DNA of 64,000 nucleotides from Streptomyces cyaneochromogenes (GTDB lineage Bacteria; Actinomycetota; Actinomycetes; Streptomycetales; Streptomycetaceae): the NCBI RefSeq assembly GCF_003963535.1, contig NZ_CP034539.1, forward strand, positions 8,122,001 through 8,186,000, read 5' to 3'. The notes under the pieces were generated by a model. It worked only from the letters and a program-made list of their open reading frames with translations. It searched no databases and was not told the DNA's origin. A program made the position numbers and the translations under genes. Position 1 is the stretch's first letter. Every line of letters begins with the position of its first letter. Below, one piece after another: positions 8,394 through 17,242 of the stretch.

Positions 8394-8415
8394 CCGGGGG
8401 CTGCCGCTCCCCCGG
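8394..8415. terminator. Hairpin terminator after rsgA
   Basis: A 7-bp perfect stem CCGGGGG / CCCCCGG with an 8-base loop lies 27 bases after the rsgA stop. A second G/C hairpin-like run (CTCAGAGGGGGCACCCCCC) follows at about 8458-8478. Confidence 0.6.
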
Positions 8416-8553
8416 CCCCCCGGCTTCGGCCCTGAACGGGTCTCGTCCTCAAACTCCCTCAGAGGGGGCACCCCCCAACGGGCTGGTCGGTCAGCGCCAT
8501 GTCCGTTTTCCGCTGGCCCGCCCCCTCGCCGACGGCGGACACTGGACCCCGTG

Positions 8554-9954
8554 ATGGACGAAGACACCAGGTACGAGGCGGTACGCAGCCGGGACGGTCG
8601 TTTCGACGGCGAGTTCTTCTTCGCCGTCGAGACGACCGGCATCTACTGCCGCCCCAGCTGCCCGGCCGTCACGCCGAAGCGGCACAACGTGCGGTTCTTC
8701 GCGACGGCCGCCGCCGCGCAGGGCTCGGGTTTCCGGGCCTGCCGACGGTGTCGGCCCGACGCCGTGCCGGGGTCCGCCGAGTGGAATGTGCGCGCCGACA
8801 CGGTGGGGCGGGCGATGCGGCTGATCGGCGACGGGGTCGTCGACCGGGAAGGCGTCTGCGGGCTCGCCGCGCGGCTCGGCTACAGCGCCCGGCAGGTGCA
8901 GCGGCAGCTCACCGCCGAGCTCGGCGCCGGGCCGGTGGCGCTCGCGCGGGCCCAGCGGGCGCACACCGCGCGTGTGCTCCTGCAGACCACCGAGCTGCCG
9001 ATCACCGAGATCGCGTTCGCCGCCGGGTTCGCCAGCGTGCGGCAGTTCAACGACACGATCCGGGAGGTGTACGCGTCGACGCCGAGCGAACTGCGGGCCG
9101 CCGCCGCGCCGAAGGGCGGTCGCGGCGCCCGCAGTGCCGGCACACCGTCGGCCGGGATACCGCTGCGGCTGGCGTACCGGGGTCCGTACCGGAGCGGTGC
9201 CGTCTTCGACCTGCTGGAGCGCGAGATTGTGCCCGGCGTCGAGGTCGTGACCGGGCCGCCCGGGCGTCGGACCTACCGGCGCACGCTCCGCCTGCCTCAC
9301 GGCACCGCAATCGTCGCCGTCGACGAGCGGACCGGTGCCTCCAGGGCACGGGGCGGCGCCCATCCGGGCGGCTGGCTCGACGCCCGTATCCACCTCACCG
9401 ACCCCCGCGACCTGACCACCGCCGTCCACCGGCTGCGGCGGCTGTTCGACCTCGATGCCGATCCGTACGCCGTGGACGAGCGGCTCGGCGCCGACCCCCG
9501 GCTCGGGCCCATGGTCGCCGCCCGGCCGGGGCTGCGCTCGCCCGGTGCCGCCGACGCGGAGGAGTCGGCGGTCAGGGCACTGGTCGGACCGGCGCGGGCC
9601 GAGCGGCTGGTGGCGCGGTACGGCAAGGCGCTCGACTCGCCCTGCGGCAGCCTCACCCATCTGTTCCCCGAGGCGGCGGTCCTCGCCGACGCCGAGCCCG
9701 ACGGTCCTCTGGGCGCGCTCACCGCCGCCCTCGCCGACGGTGCCCTACGGCTGGACCCCGGCGCCGACCGGGACGAGGCGCGGCGTGCGCTGCTCGGTCT
9801 GCCCGGCCTGGACGCCCGTACCGTCGCCGTCATCCATGCCCGCGCCCTCGGCGACCCGGACGTCGCCCCACCCGGCGTCGACGTCCCCGACAGCTGGCGC
9901 CCCTGGCGCACCTATGCCTGGCAACACCTGCGCGCAGCAGGGGAGTTGGAGTAA
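8554..9954 (+). CDS. Bifunctional Ada-type methyl-sensor / AlkA DNA-3-methyladenine glycosylase
   Basis: A 466-residue fusion with three parts. Residues 1-75 are the Ada N-terminal zinc domain with four cysteines, Cys32, Cys36, Cys63 and Cys66 (YCRPSCPAV, CRRCRPD); the first is the expected acceptor of methyl groups from DNA phosphotriesters. Residues 80-180 hold an AraC-type double helix-turn-helix (GLAARLGYSARQVQRQL, ITEIAFAAGFASVRQFN). Residues 195-466 are an AlkA-like helix-hairpin-helix glycosylase (LPGLDARTVAVIHARALGDPD..., ending WRPWRTYAWQHLR). It should act both as the methylation-activated regulator and as a base-excision enzyme. The methyltransferase gene starts 2 bases after its stop, so they form one operon. 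GTG at 8551 is an alternative start. Confidence 0.93.
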   Translation: MDEDTRYEAVRSRDGRFDGEFFFAVETTGIYCRPSCPAVTPKRHNVRFFATAAAAQGSGFRACRRCRPDAVPGSAEWNVRADTVGRAMRLIGDGVVDREGVCGLAARLGYSARQVQRQLTAELGAGPVALARAQRAHTARVLLQTTELPITEIAFAAGFASVRQFNDTIREVYASTPSELRAAAAPKGGRGARSAGTPSAGIPLRLAYRGPYRSGAVFDLLEREIVPGVEVVTGPPGRRTYRRTLRLPHGTAIVAVDERTGASRARGGAHPGGWLDARIHLTDPRDLTTAVHRLRRLFDLDADPYAVDERLGADPRLGPMVAARPGLRSPGAADAEESAVRALVGPARAERLVARYGKALDSPCGSLTHLFPEAAVLADAEPDGPLGALTAALADGALRLDPGADRDEARRALLGLPGLDARTVAVIHARALGDPDVAPPGVDVPDSWRPWRTYAWQHLRAAGELE

Positions 9955-9956
9955 GC

Positions 9957-10466
9957 ATGACCACCCTGAACGCCCTCCACTGGACCGAGCTCGACAGCCC
10001 GCTCGGCCGCATCCTCCTCACCGCCGACCCGACGACCGGTGCCCTGACCTCGCTCTCCGTGCCCGGGCAGAAAGGCGGCCGCGCCGTCCAGGACGGGTGG
10101 CGGCACGACCCCGCGCTCTTCCGCGCGGCCGAGGAACAGCTCGCCGCCTACTTCGCCGGTGAACTCAAGGAGTTCCAGCTGGAGTTGCGCAGCGAGGGGA
10201 GCGAGTTCCGGGAGCGGGTCTGGGCCGCCCTCGGCACCGTTCCGTACGGGGCCACGACCACGTACGGCGAGGTGGCCGCCCGCATCGGTGCGCCCCGCGC
10301 CGCGGTTCGGGCCGTCGGCGGCGCGATCGGCGCCAACCCGCTGCTGATCCTCCGCCCGTGCCACCGCGTGATCGGCGCCGACGGGTCACTGACCGGGTAC
10401 GCGGGCGGCCTCGACCGCAAGGTCCGGCTGCTGACGCTGGAGGGCGCGATCCAGGGCAACGCGTGA
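9957..10466 (+). CDS. ogt: Methylated-DNA-[protein]-cysteine S-methyltransferase
   Basis: A 169-residue O6-alkylguanine-DNA alkyltransferase. The active-site motif PCHRVIG near residue 135 contains the acceptor cysteine, preceded by the helix-turn-helix (YGATTTYGEVAARIGAPRAAVRAVGGAIGANPL) with the arginine finger. It removes O6-methylguanine damage in a one-use transfer. The gene begins 2 bases after the Ada/AlkA gene, so it is translationally coupled and probably induced by the same sensor. Length and motifs are normal. Confidence 0.95.
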   Translation: MTTLNALHWTELDSPLGRILLTADPTTGALTSLSVPGQKGGRAVQDGWRHDPALFRAAEEQLAAYFAGELKEFQLELRSEGSEFRERVWAALGTVPYGATTTYGEVAARIGAPRAAVRAVGGAIGANPLLILRPCHRVIGADGSLTGYAGGLDRKVRLLTLEGAIQGNA

Positions 10467-10587
10467 CGGACCATCGCGTGACGGGCATCGCACCTCCATC
10501 TGTACGGCGATTCATCGGAGCTATCTCCCGGTGCAACGTCGAGAAGGGGTCCTGGTCGTCGATCTCTAAATACAGAGACCCGATGTA

Positions 10588-11070
10588 TCAGCCCGAGAAC
10601 ACCGCTCCGACCCACGCCGCCGCGATCAGCTGGCACGTGAACAGCTCCGCCAGCACACTCGACCCGCCCGACCGCATCGCCGTCCTCAGCGCGGCCCTCG
10701 CCTCGCCGTGGCGGCCCAGGCGGCGCCGTTCCTCGACGTAGATGCCGGCCATGAAGCCGGGGATGGAGCCGAGTACGGGGATCAGGCAGAAGCCGAGGAA
10801 CGAGCCCACCCCGGCGTACACCGCCATCCGAGGCGTGGCGCCGCTCTCCCGCAGCCGGCGCGGCGGCAGTGCCCAGCGCGCCACCTGGGAGAGGAACAGC
10901 GCGACGGTGGCCCCCACCAGCACCCACCACGCGACCGGCTGGGGGTCCTGCAGTGCCCACCACATGACCGCGGCCCACACCAGCCACGACCCCGGCACCC
11001 CGGGCACCAGCACCCCGCAGAGGCCGAGCAGGAGGACCAGGCCGACCAGCACGAGGTCCCACACTCCCAT
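10588..11070 (-). CDS. DUF456 domain membrane protein
   Basis: A 160-residue protein with four or five hydrophobic helices: 6-24, 27-45, 47-65, 85-110 and a C-terminal span. It matches the DUF456 family, which has the glycine-rich small-residue motif seen here (VLVPGVPGSWLVW and GSFLGFCLIPVLGSIPG). The function of the family is unknown. The gene is convergent with the methyltransferase gene and starts with ATG at 11070. Confidence 0.85.
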   Translation of the reverse strand: MGVWDLVLVGLVLLLGLCGVLVPGVPGSWLVWAAVMWWALQDPQPVAWWVLVGATVALFLSQVARWALPPRRLRESGATPRMAVYAGVGSFLGFCLIPVLGSIPGFMAGIYVEERRRLGRHGEARAALRTAMRSGGSSVLAELFTCQLIAAAWVGAVFSG

Positions 11071-11134
11071 CTGACCAGAGTGCCGGAGCCCGCGAGGACG
11101 CGCAGATCAGCGTGGTCGCCGGGGGTGCGCCCCG

Positions 11135-12124
11135 TCACCCCTGCCGCTCCCGCGCCACCCACCCCCGGTCGTACGCGTGCCACCCCAGCTGCAGCCGGGT
11201 CGTCACCCCGGTCAGCTCCATCAGACGCTTCACCCGGCGCTGCACGGTCCTCAGGCCCAGGTCCAGCTGCTTGGCCACGCTCGCGTCGGTCAGTCCGGCC
11301 AGCAGCAGGGAGAGCACCTCCAGGTCGGTCTCGTCGGGCCCGTCCGGCTGCTGCTCGGTGATGCCGGACGTGCCGAGGCGTATCGGCAGCGCCTCCCGCC
11401 ATACCGACTCGAACAGCCCGGAGAGCAGCTCCAGGAGCCCGCTCGCGTGGACGACCAGGGCGGCAGGCTCCGCGGTGTGCGAGGTGAGCGGGACGAGGGC
11501 GAGGGTGCGGTCGGCGATCACCAGCTTGGTCGGGACCCGGTCCACGACCCGCACCTGTTCCTCGCGGCCGAGCGCGGCGGACAGCTCGGTGATGCCGTGC
11601 GGCTGGTCGAGGACCGAGCGCTCCAGGACCACGCGGTAGCGGACGCCGCGATCGGCGGCCTGCTCCTCCGCGTCGTTCTCCGTGCCGGTGACGGCGACGG
11701 GGCTGCCGGTGACCAGCGTGCACACCTCCTCGCTCGCCCCGAGCTGGAGCTGCAGGAAGCGCTGCGACACCGCGGCCGCCCCGATCACCACCTCGACCAG
11801 GTCGTGCACGGCGGGTTCGGCGGCCGCCGCCCGGTACTCCTCGGCGAGCATCGCGGCCGCCAGCTCCGCCCGCTCCAGCTCGTGCCGCTGCTGGGTGAGC
11901 AGCGCGCCCAGCGCCACCCCGGGCGGTGCGGCGACCCAGCGGCCGGGGCGGGCCGAGGACTGGGCCGCGAGACCGTGCCGCTCCAGACGGCGCAGGGCGC
12001 GCTCGGTGTCGTACTCGCCGAGGGTCAGCCGTCGCGCGAGATCCGGTACGTCGGCGGCGCCCACGGACACCAGGGCCCGGTACGCCGACTCGTGCGTCTC
12101 GTCGAGACCAATCGCTCCCAGCAT
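11135..12124 (-). CDS. LuxR-type regulator with TrmB-like N-terminal domain
   Basis: A 329-residue regulator starting at the ATG at 12124 (MLGAIGLDETHESAYRAL). Residues 1-75 form a TrmB-like winged helix (DVPDLARRLTLGEYDTERALRRLERHGL), 80-240 a sensor region, and 260-320 a LuxR/GerE helix-turn-helix (LEVLSLLLAGLTDASVAKQLDLGLRTVQRRVKRL). In Streptomyces such proteins often face S8 protease genes. Here the opposite strand begins the remnant of exactly such a gene. The regulator itself looks intact. Confidence 0.88.
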   Translation of the reverse strand: MLGAIGLDETHESAYRALVSVGAADVPDLARRLTLGEYDTERALRRLERHGLAAQSSARPGRWVAAPPGVALGALLTQQRHELERAELAAAMLAEEYRAAAAEPAVHDLVEVVIGAAAVSQRFLQLQLGASEEVCTLVTGSPVAVTGTENDAEEQAADRGVRYRVVLERSVLDQPHGITELSAALGREEQVRVVDRVPTKLVIADRTLALVPLTSHTAEPAALVVHASGLLELLSGLFESVWREALPIRLGTSGITEQQPDGPDETDLEVLSLLLAGLTDASVAKQLDLGLRTVQRRVKRLMELTGVTTRLQLGWHAYDRGWVARERQG

Positions 12125-12359
12125 CGGGCCGCGCCCCTCCCCAGGTCGAACACCGGTGTCCGGTCCGTGGCGGAAAGCGGCCACGGCGCAAAACCGCCTC
12201 CGCACATCATCGCCGCACCACCTGTGACTCTGCCAAGGTGTCGCCACCGCAGCATCAACCGTCGCCCGCTTTGCCCGACTTGGGCAGTCTTGGCCTGTGC
12301 TTTCGCGCCCGTGGGCAGGCGGCAGCACGGAAAGAGACGATCTTGGGGAGGAGCGATAC

Positions 12360-12940
12360 CGCGTACGGCCCTGGGCGCGGCGACCGCCGCCATCCTGGCC
12401 GTCACGACAGCCGTACCCACGCACGCGGCAGACGCCGCACCGACATATGCGGCAACCGACGTACCCGCACCCGTGGCCACCGACGTGCCCACCGACGGGC
12501 CGGGATCGCTGACCGGCGCCGGCTCGCGGGCCACCCCCGGTACCGGCGCCGGCTCCGTCGTCACCCTCGTCTCCGGCGACCGCGTCCTCGTCACGTCCGG
12601 CGACGACCTGTACGTCTACCCCGAGGGCGCGGCCTCGTCCTCGACCCGATCGACGGTGTCGCCCTCCCTCGGCGGGCACCCTTCCGCTCGGCACTGGACG
12701 AGAACGTGTACTAGCAAGGCATAGCGATGCTATTCCTGAGGTACACGCTGCCCGAGGACGGCCTCAAGACACTCCCCGCCGAGGGCGGTCAGGCGATCAC
12801 CCTCACGGCTACGGGCCACGCGGGCTACGAGCCGGGGGAGTTGACCGACGTCGCGCACGGTCACATTCAGGGCCGTCCTGACCGACGCGAACGGCACCTC
12901 GGTCACCCAGATCGTGAGCCGGGCCCACGACGTGCGCTGA
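12360..12940 (+). pseudogene. Remnant of a secreted S8-family serine protease
   Basis: Two pieces of one protease gene are recognisable. The N-terminal piece (about 12360-12714) reads a signal-peptide-like segment (TALGAATAAILAVTTAVPTHA) and the propeptide motif SVVTLVSGDRVLVTSGDDLYVYPEGA, then slips frame and stops. The C-terminal piece (12727-12940) reads GQAITLTATGHAGYEPGELTDV, then continues in another frame as TVTFRAVLTDANGTSVTQIV...HDVR before a stop, the usual tail of these proteases. The whole catalytic domain between them is gone. The intact regulator on the opposite strand is its likely former partner. Frame changes plus the large internal loss make this a true pseudogene. Confidence 0.75.
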
Positions 12941-12977
12941 CGCGCGCGAAGGGGATCCGGGCCCGGGTCACACAAAA

Positions 12978-13021
12978 GTCGCCGGGCGGCTCTCCCGTGG
13001 GGGGTGGGGCTGCCCGGCGAC
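12978..13021. terminator. Hairpin after the protease remnant
   Basis: A perfect 10-bp stem GTCGCCGGGC / GCCCGGCGAC with a 24-base loop, 37 bases after the surviving stop codon. It is probably the original terminator of the protease gene. Confidence 0.6.
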
Positions 13022-13095
13022 CTGTGTCGCCTCTTGGGGTCGGATTTTCCGGATGCCCCGTTTTCATCCGGCCCGTGCGGTGGACAATTGGGGGC

Positions 13096-14436
13096 ATGAG
13101 CCAGCAGGGGGGAAGGCCCACCGGTCACGAGGACGACTGGTGGGGGCAGCTGTACGGCGACTCCGCCGAGGACACGGGCGCCACGGCCGCGCCGGACTCG
13201 CTCGACGACCGGTTCGCCTCGGCGGCGGGGGTGTCGGGCAAGAGCGCTGCGGTTCCGGCGCCACGGGCGGGCGCGGACGCCGTGGAGGTTCCGTCGACCT
13301 TCCCGCCCGGTCTGCCGAGGCCGCCGGGATTCACGGTGGAGGAGCCGGGACCCGCGGTGGAGCCACCCGGAATCGCGGTGGAGGCACCGCCCCCGGAGCG
13401 CGCGACGCCGACGCGTGAGGACGACGAGCCCCGCACGGCGACCCACGTGGACGTCCCCACCCGCCTACCGGCCCCCGTCGACTACGTGGGCAGCGGCCCA
13501 CCCACCTACGCCCCCGAACCCACCGCTCTTCCGCCCGCGGACCCCGACGACCTCGACGACCTGGTCGCCGACACCGTCCTGGACGGCGCGCACTACGGCG
13601 CCTGCACCCTGCGAGCCGTCTCCCTGCGCGGCGACTCCGCCCGCTACCGGGGCGAACCCCGCCGCGACTCCCTGCTCACCGCCCGCTTCGGCACCGGCGA
13701 ACACGCCCTGATCCTCGTGGCGATGGCGACCGGCGCCCGGGCCACCCCGAACGCCCACCGCGCCGCCGCCGAGGCCTGTCACTGGATCGGCCGGGCCGTC
13801 GGCCGCAGTCATCCGCAGCTCGCGGAGGACATAAGGGCCGCCCGGCGCGCCGACCTGAAGTCCGGCCTGCACCGCCTCACCGACCGCAGCCTCGGCAAAC
13901 TCCGCGCCAGCGCCGCGGAACAGGGCATAGAGCCGGAGGAGTACGCGGCGACCCTGCGGTGCCTGCTCCTTCCCGCCGACCCCGACTGCCGTACCCGCGT
14001 CTTCTTCGGCGTCGGAGCGGGCGGACTGTTCCGCCTGCGGGACGGCGAGTGGCAGGACATCGAGCCCCGCGTCACCGACGCCACCGGCGAACCCGTCGTC
14101 GGCTTCGGCTCGTTGCCCCCCGAGACCCCCGAGGGCGACCGCCTCACCATGGACCTCGGCATCACCACACCTCCGAGTCCCTACGACCCGGCGCCCGAGC
14201 CGCCCCGCGAACCCTTCCGCTTCCGCGCCTCCGTCGCCCGCGCCGGCGACACCCTCCTGATGTGCACGGGCGGCCTCGCCGACCCGCTGCGCGGCGAACC
14301 CGAACTCGCCGCCCACCTGACCGGACGCTGGTCCGGCCCCGAACCGCCGGGGCTCGCCGAGTTCCTCGCCGACACCCAGGTCAGGGTGAAGGGGTACGCC
14401 GACGACCGTACGGCCGCCGGCGTGTGGGAGGCGTGA
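13096..14436 (+). CDS. PP2C-like protein phosphatase domain protein
   Basis: A 446-residue protein from the ATG at 13096. Residues 1-150 are a low-complexity, proline- and acid-rich tail without clear fold. Residues 165-440 match the PP2C-like domain seen in many Streptomyces proteins (GACTLRAVSLRGDSARYRGEPRRDSLL, LILVAMATG, LLMCTGGLADPLRGEP). The classic PP2C metal ligands are poorly preserved, so catalytic activity is doubtful. The N-terminus has no membrane segment. It is convergent with the XRE-type membrane protein gene. Confidence 0.8.
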   Translation: MSQQGGRPTGHEDDWWGQLYGDSAEDTGATAAPDSLDDRFASAAGVSGKSAAVPAPRAGADAVEVPSTFPPGLPRPPGFTVEEPGPAVEPPGIAVEAPPPERATPTREDDEPRTATHVDVPTRLPAPVDYVGSGPPTYAPEPTALPPADPDDLDDLVADTVLDGAHYGACTLRAVSLRGDSARYRGEPRRDSLLTARFGTGEHALILVAMATGARATPNAHRAAAEACHWIGRAVGRSHPQLAEDIRAARRADLKSGLHRLTDRSLGKLRASAAEQGIEPEEYAATLRCLLLPADPDCRTRVFFGVGAGGLFRLRDGEWQDIEPRVTDATGEPVVGFGSLPPETPEGDRLTMDLGITTPPSPYDPAPEPPREPFRFRASVARAGDTLLMCTGGLADPLRGEPELAAHLTGRWSGPEPPGLAEFLADTQVRVKGYADDRTAAGVWEA

Positions 14437-14458
14437 GGAGACGACCCGCCCCCGGCGG

Positions 14459-14473
14459 TACGGCTCAGCCGTA
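14459..14473. terminator. Short inverted repeat between convergent genes
   Basis: A 7-bp repeat TACGGCT-C-AGCCGTA overlaps the stop codon of the leftward XRE gene and lies 22 bases beyond the rightward PP2C-like gene. It could serve both directions, but the spacer is only one base. Confidence 0.35.
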
Positions 14474-15781
14474 TGTCATCCACTTGCGCGCCGAGGTGTC
14501 GTACTCGTACCGCGGCAGTCCTTCGGTGCTCGTCGTGCGGAACGGGCGGCCGTGGTCGTCGATGCGGACCGTGCCGGTGCGGCCCTGGGAGGACCAGTCC
14601 AGCTCGAGGTACCAGCTGCAGTCGCACCCCTCCGTCCGCGCGTCGATCAGCAGCACCTCCGGGTCCTCGTCGGACACGCGGTACGGCAGCCGCATCGCCG
14701 GGATCGTCACGCCCGTGTCGTTGCCGTCGACCGGGCGTGCGATGGGCCGGTCCTTGTCGAGGTCGACGTCGAAGTAGCGGGGCGTCAGCGCTCCGCCGCA
14801 GCCGTTGTTCATGGCGTACGCGTTGCCCTCGGCGGGTGCCGAGCGGCCCACGACGCGTACCCGGAGCGCCTTCAGGACGACGGCCGCAGACGACCGCCCC
14901 TGCACGCTGATCTCCACCAGCGTCTGCCGTCCGTGCACCGCGCTCTGCGACGCCGCCCAGGCCGCGGCGTCCTGCGGGGCCGGCGGCGGGGGCACCTGCT
15001 GCGGGGACCTGGTGACGACGTAGGTGTGGCCGCAGCCGGCCTGCCAGACATGGGAGTCGGTGCTCCAGGTGAGGGGGACACCGGTCGAGGGCGGCTCCTG
15101 ACCGGCTCCCTTCGAGGGCTTGCCGGCGCTCTCGGTGGGCTTCGCCGAGGGCTCCTCGGACGTGCCGGACGAGGGCGAGGAGGTGGTGGGTGAGGGGCTG
15201 GGGGACTTGGCCGACTTCGGGCGGGGGGTGGCCGCCTCCGTCGTACGGGGCGGATCGGTCGCCTGGACGGAATCGCTCGCCCGGGGACCGTCGTCGTCCG
15301 GCAGCGCGGAGAGGCTGCCGAGCGTGGCGAGGAGTGCCGTCGCCACTGCGGCGGAGACCAGGAGGCGTCGGCGCCGGTACCACGGGCGGCGGGGTGGCTC
15401 GGTCGGTGCCTCGTCGGGCATCGCGGAGGAGGAGCCGTCCGCGGATGAAAGGTCGCTGTCCGAGGGGGCGTTGCCAACCGTAGGAGCAGCGGGCGTCGTC
15501 GCGGGAGGGCTCGCCGTCCGTGCCCGTTGGCGCGCCGCCACCGCCAGGATCCACAGCCGGTGCAGCTCCAGCCGCTCCTCCGGCGTCGCCTGGCACAGCG
15601 CGGCGAAGCGCTCCACGGGTGCGAAGTCGAGGGGGACCGCGTCACCGGCGCAGTAGCGGTGCAGCGTGGAGGTGTTCATGTTCAGGCGGCGGGCCAGCTG
15701 GCCGTAGCTGCGGTCGGTGCGTTCCTTCAGGCGTCTGAGTAACGCCGCGAACTCCTGGACGTCGTCCTGTACTTCCGACAC
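14465..15781 (-). CDS. XRE-type helix-turn-helix protein with one membrane span and an outer domain
   Basis: A 438-residue protein with a GTG start. Residues 1-75 are an XRE-type helix-turn-helix (SYGQLARRLNMNTSTLHRYCAGDAVPLDF). After a Pro/Ser/Thr-rich stretch a membrane helix follows (LLVSAAVATALLATLGSLSAL, about 140-160), then a second low-complexity linker and a C-terminal domain of about 190 residues with four cysteines (HVWQAGCGHTYVVTRSP, NNGCGGALTPRYFD, GCDCSWYLELDW). The architecture suggests a DNA-binding domain tethered to an extracytoplasmic sensor. No ligand can be inferred. Confidence 0.82.
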   Translation of the reverse strand: MSEVQDDVQEFAALLRRLKERTDRSYGQLARRLNMNTSTLHRYCAGDAVPLDFAPVERFAALCQATPEERLELHRLWILAVAARQRARTASPPATTPAAPTVGNAPSDSDLSSADGSSSAMPDEAPTEPPRRPWYRRRRLLVSAAVATALLATLGSLSALPDDDGPRASDSVQATDPPRTTEAATPRPKSAKSPSPSPTTSSPSSGTSEEPSAKPTESAGKPSKGAGQEPPSTGVPLTWSTDSHVWQAGCGHTYVVTRSPQQVPPPPAPQDAAAWAASQSAVHGRQTLVEISVQGRSSAAVVLKALRVRVVGRSAPAEGNAYAMNNGCGGALTPRYFDVDLDKDRPIARPVDGNDTGVTIPAMRLPYRVSDEDPEVLLIDARTEGCDCSWYLELDWSSQGRTGTVRIDDHGRPFRTTSTEGLPRYEYDTSARKWMTYG

Positions 15782-16033
15782 AGTTCCCCCGCGTCCTCAC
15801 CGTCCCGGGACGGCATCCCAGGCACTCCATATACCTGCACGTCAGAAGGGCTGGGATGGTTCCACCGTCGCGGATCCGGCGGCGGAGCTTGCGGCCGTCC
15901 GCTGTGACCGCTGATGCTCTTGGTGTCGCACCGACCGGGCCGACAGGGCCGGGAGGCCGGACGGACCATCCGGCCCCGGTGACGACCCTCTTTGCGATCT
16001 TTCACGCTCTCATCTCACTCACGGGGGACATCC

Positions 16034-16651
16034 ATGCCCAAGCGCACCCGAGCCGGCATGCTCGCCGCACTCGCCGTCGCGGGCCTCGCCGCAGGCGCCG
16101 CACTCTCCGCCGCACCGGCCGGCGCCGCGACCAAGGCGCCCGCGCCGAAGTTCCTGTCGGCCTCCCAACTCCCGCCGCACCCCTCCTCCGCCTGGACCGC
16201 CGGCAAGGTCACCGACGGCGTCCCGGAGGAGATGCAGTACTGCTTCGGCGAGGCACTGCTCGCCTACGACTCCCGCTACCGCACCTTCCGCACCGACCTC
16301 GAGACCAATGCCCAGCAGCTCAACGTCGTCGTCGGCGACAACGCCAAGGCCAAGGCCCTCGCCACGCGCCTCAACAAGGAGGTCCGGTCCTGCGTCGAAC
16401 GCAGCGACGCCGACCCGGAGATCGAGGCCGAGTACCGGAGCTACGGCAGCCTGCCGGTCGAGGAGGGCGCCCGCGTCCACGGCGTGCACACCCGCGCCTC
16501 CTGGGGCGCCATGGACATCGGCCTCCTCTCCGTCGGCCGGGACGGCGGCACCGTCACCGTCGTGCAGTGGGGGCAGATGGGCGACTTCACGAGCGCGCCG
16601 GTGAAGGCCTTCAAGAAGACGACCACCACCGCGGTCAACAAGCTCTACTGA
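16034..16651 (+). CDS. Secreted protein of unknown function
   Basis: A 205-residue protein from the ATG at 16034 (MPKRTRAGMLAALAVAGL) preceded by a GGGGGA ribosome-binding site. A Sec signal peptide ends near residue 32 (APAGAA). The mature part has two cysteines about 60 residues apart (MQYCFGEAL and VRSCVERS), which could form a disulphide, as in PknH-like sensor domains; overall similarity is too weak to assign the family. A hairpin follows the stop codon. Probably a single-gene unit. Confidence 0.78.
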   Translation: MPKRTRAGMLAALAVAGLAAGAALSAAPAGAATKAPAPKFLSASQLPPHPSSAWTAGKVTDGVPEEMQYCFGEALLAYDSRYRTFRTDLETNAQQLNVVVGDNAKAKALATRLNKEVRSCVERSDADPEIEAEYRSYGSLPVEEGARVHGVHTRASWGAMDIGLLSVGRDGGTVTVVQWGQMGDFTSAPVKAFKKTTTTAVNKLY

Positions 16652-16662
16652 CCGCCGCGCCG

Positions 16663-16705
16663 GCGGGGCCGCCCTCCCGGACGGGGGTCGGGCGGGCGGC
16701 CCCGC
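16663..16705. terminator. Hairpin terminator after the secreted protein gene
   Basis: An 11-bp perfect stem GCGGGGCCGCC / GGCGGCCCCGC starts 12 bases after the stop codon; the loop has further inner pairing. Confidence 0.7.
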
Positions 16706-17242
16706 ACCATCGGAACGCCCCTTCGCGCAGGCCGCACCATCCCGGCTGAACAACCGATTTCCGGCCAGTTTCGCCGCCCTCGGGCACGAGCGCCGGGAGC
16801 GCCTCGGTGCCGAGCCCCAACCGTCACACCTCTGCGTCGGGTACGGCGGTAGCGGCAGGCGGTAGTCGGCGAGCGGACCGATCCTCCACCGTCAGGAGGT
16901 CTCCATGCCCGTCGGCATGTGGTCGTGCGGGACTGCCCTGGTCGGCCGCCCCGGCCGGAAGCAGAAGAACCGCCTCGCCTCCCCTCGCCGGAACCCGTCC
17001 CCGGCCTGACGGGAGCGTGCGTGGCCGGTGGCCGACACGGTTCGTCCGTCGCGTACGACGACTCCCGGGCGGCCGGTGGGTGACGTTCCAGGATTCATCC
17101 ACCGGGCCCGGGCCGCCACAACGATGGCCGAACACCCGGTCGTTGACGATTCGACATGACTGTCGGGGGTCCGTCCGGGAAATGGTTCCCGTGAACGTGT
17201 TCGAGCAGGAGGGGAACGAACATCGGCACGCGGGCGGGGGTC
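16706..17242. other. Gap of about 540 bases with one candidate small ORF
   Basis: No full-length gene is convincing here. The longer open frames are arginine/proline-rich in both directions and lack ribosome-binding sites. The only item worth listing is the 34-codon frame at 16905-17009. Confidence 0.5.
16905..17009 (+). CDS. Candidate small ORF (34 aa)
   Basis: An ATG at 16905 follows CAGGAGGT at 16893-16900. The peptide begins MPVGMWSCGTALVGR and ends in a basic tail (ASPRRNPSPA). No family is recognised. The near-perfect ribosome-binding site is the only support. Confidence 0.3.
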   Translation: MPVGMWSCGTALVGRPGRKQKNRLASPRRNPSPA

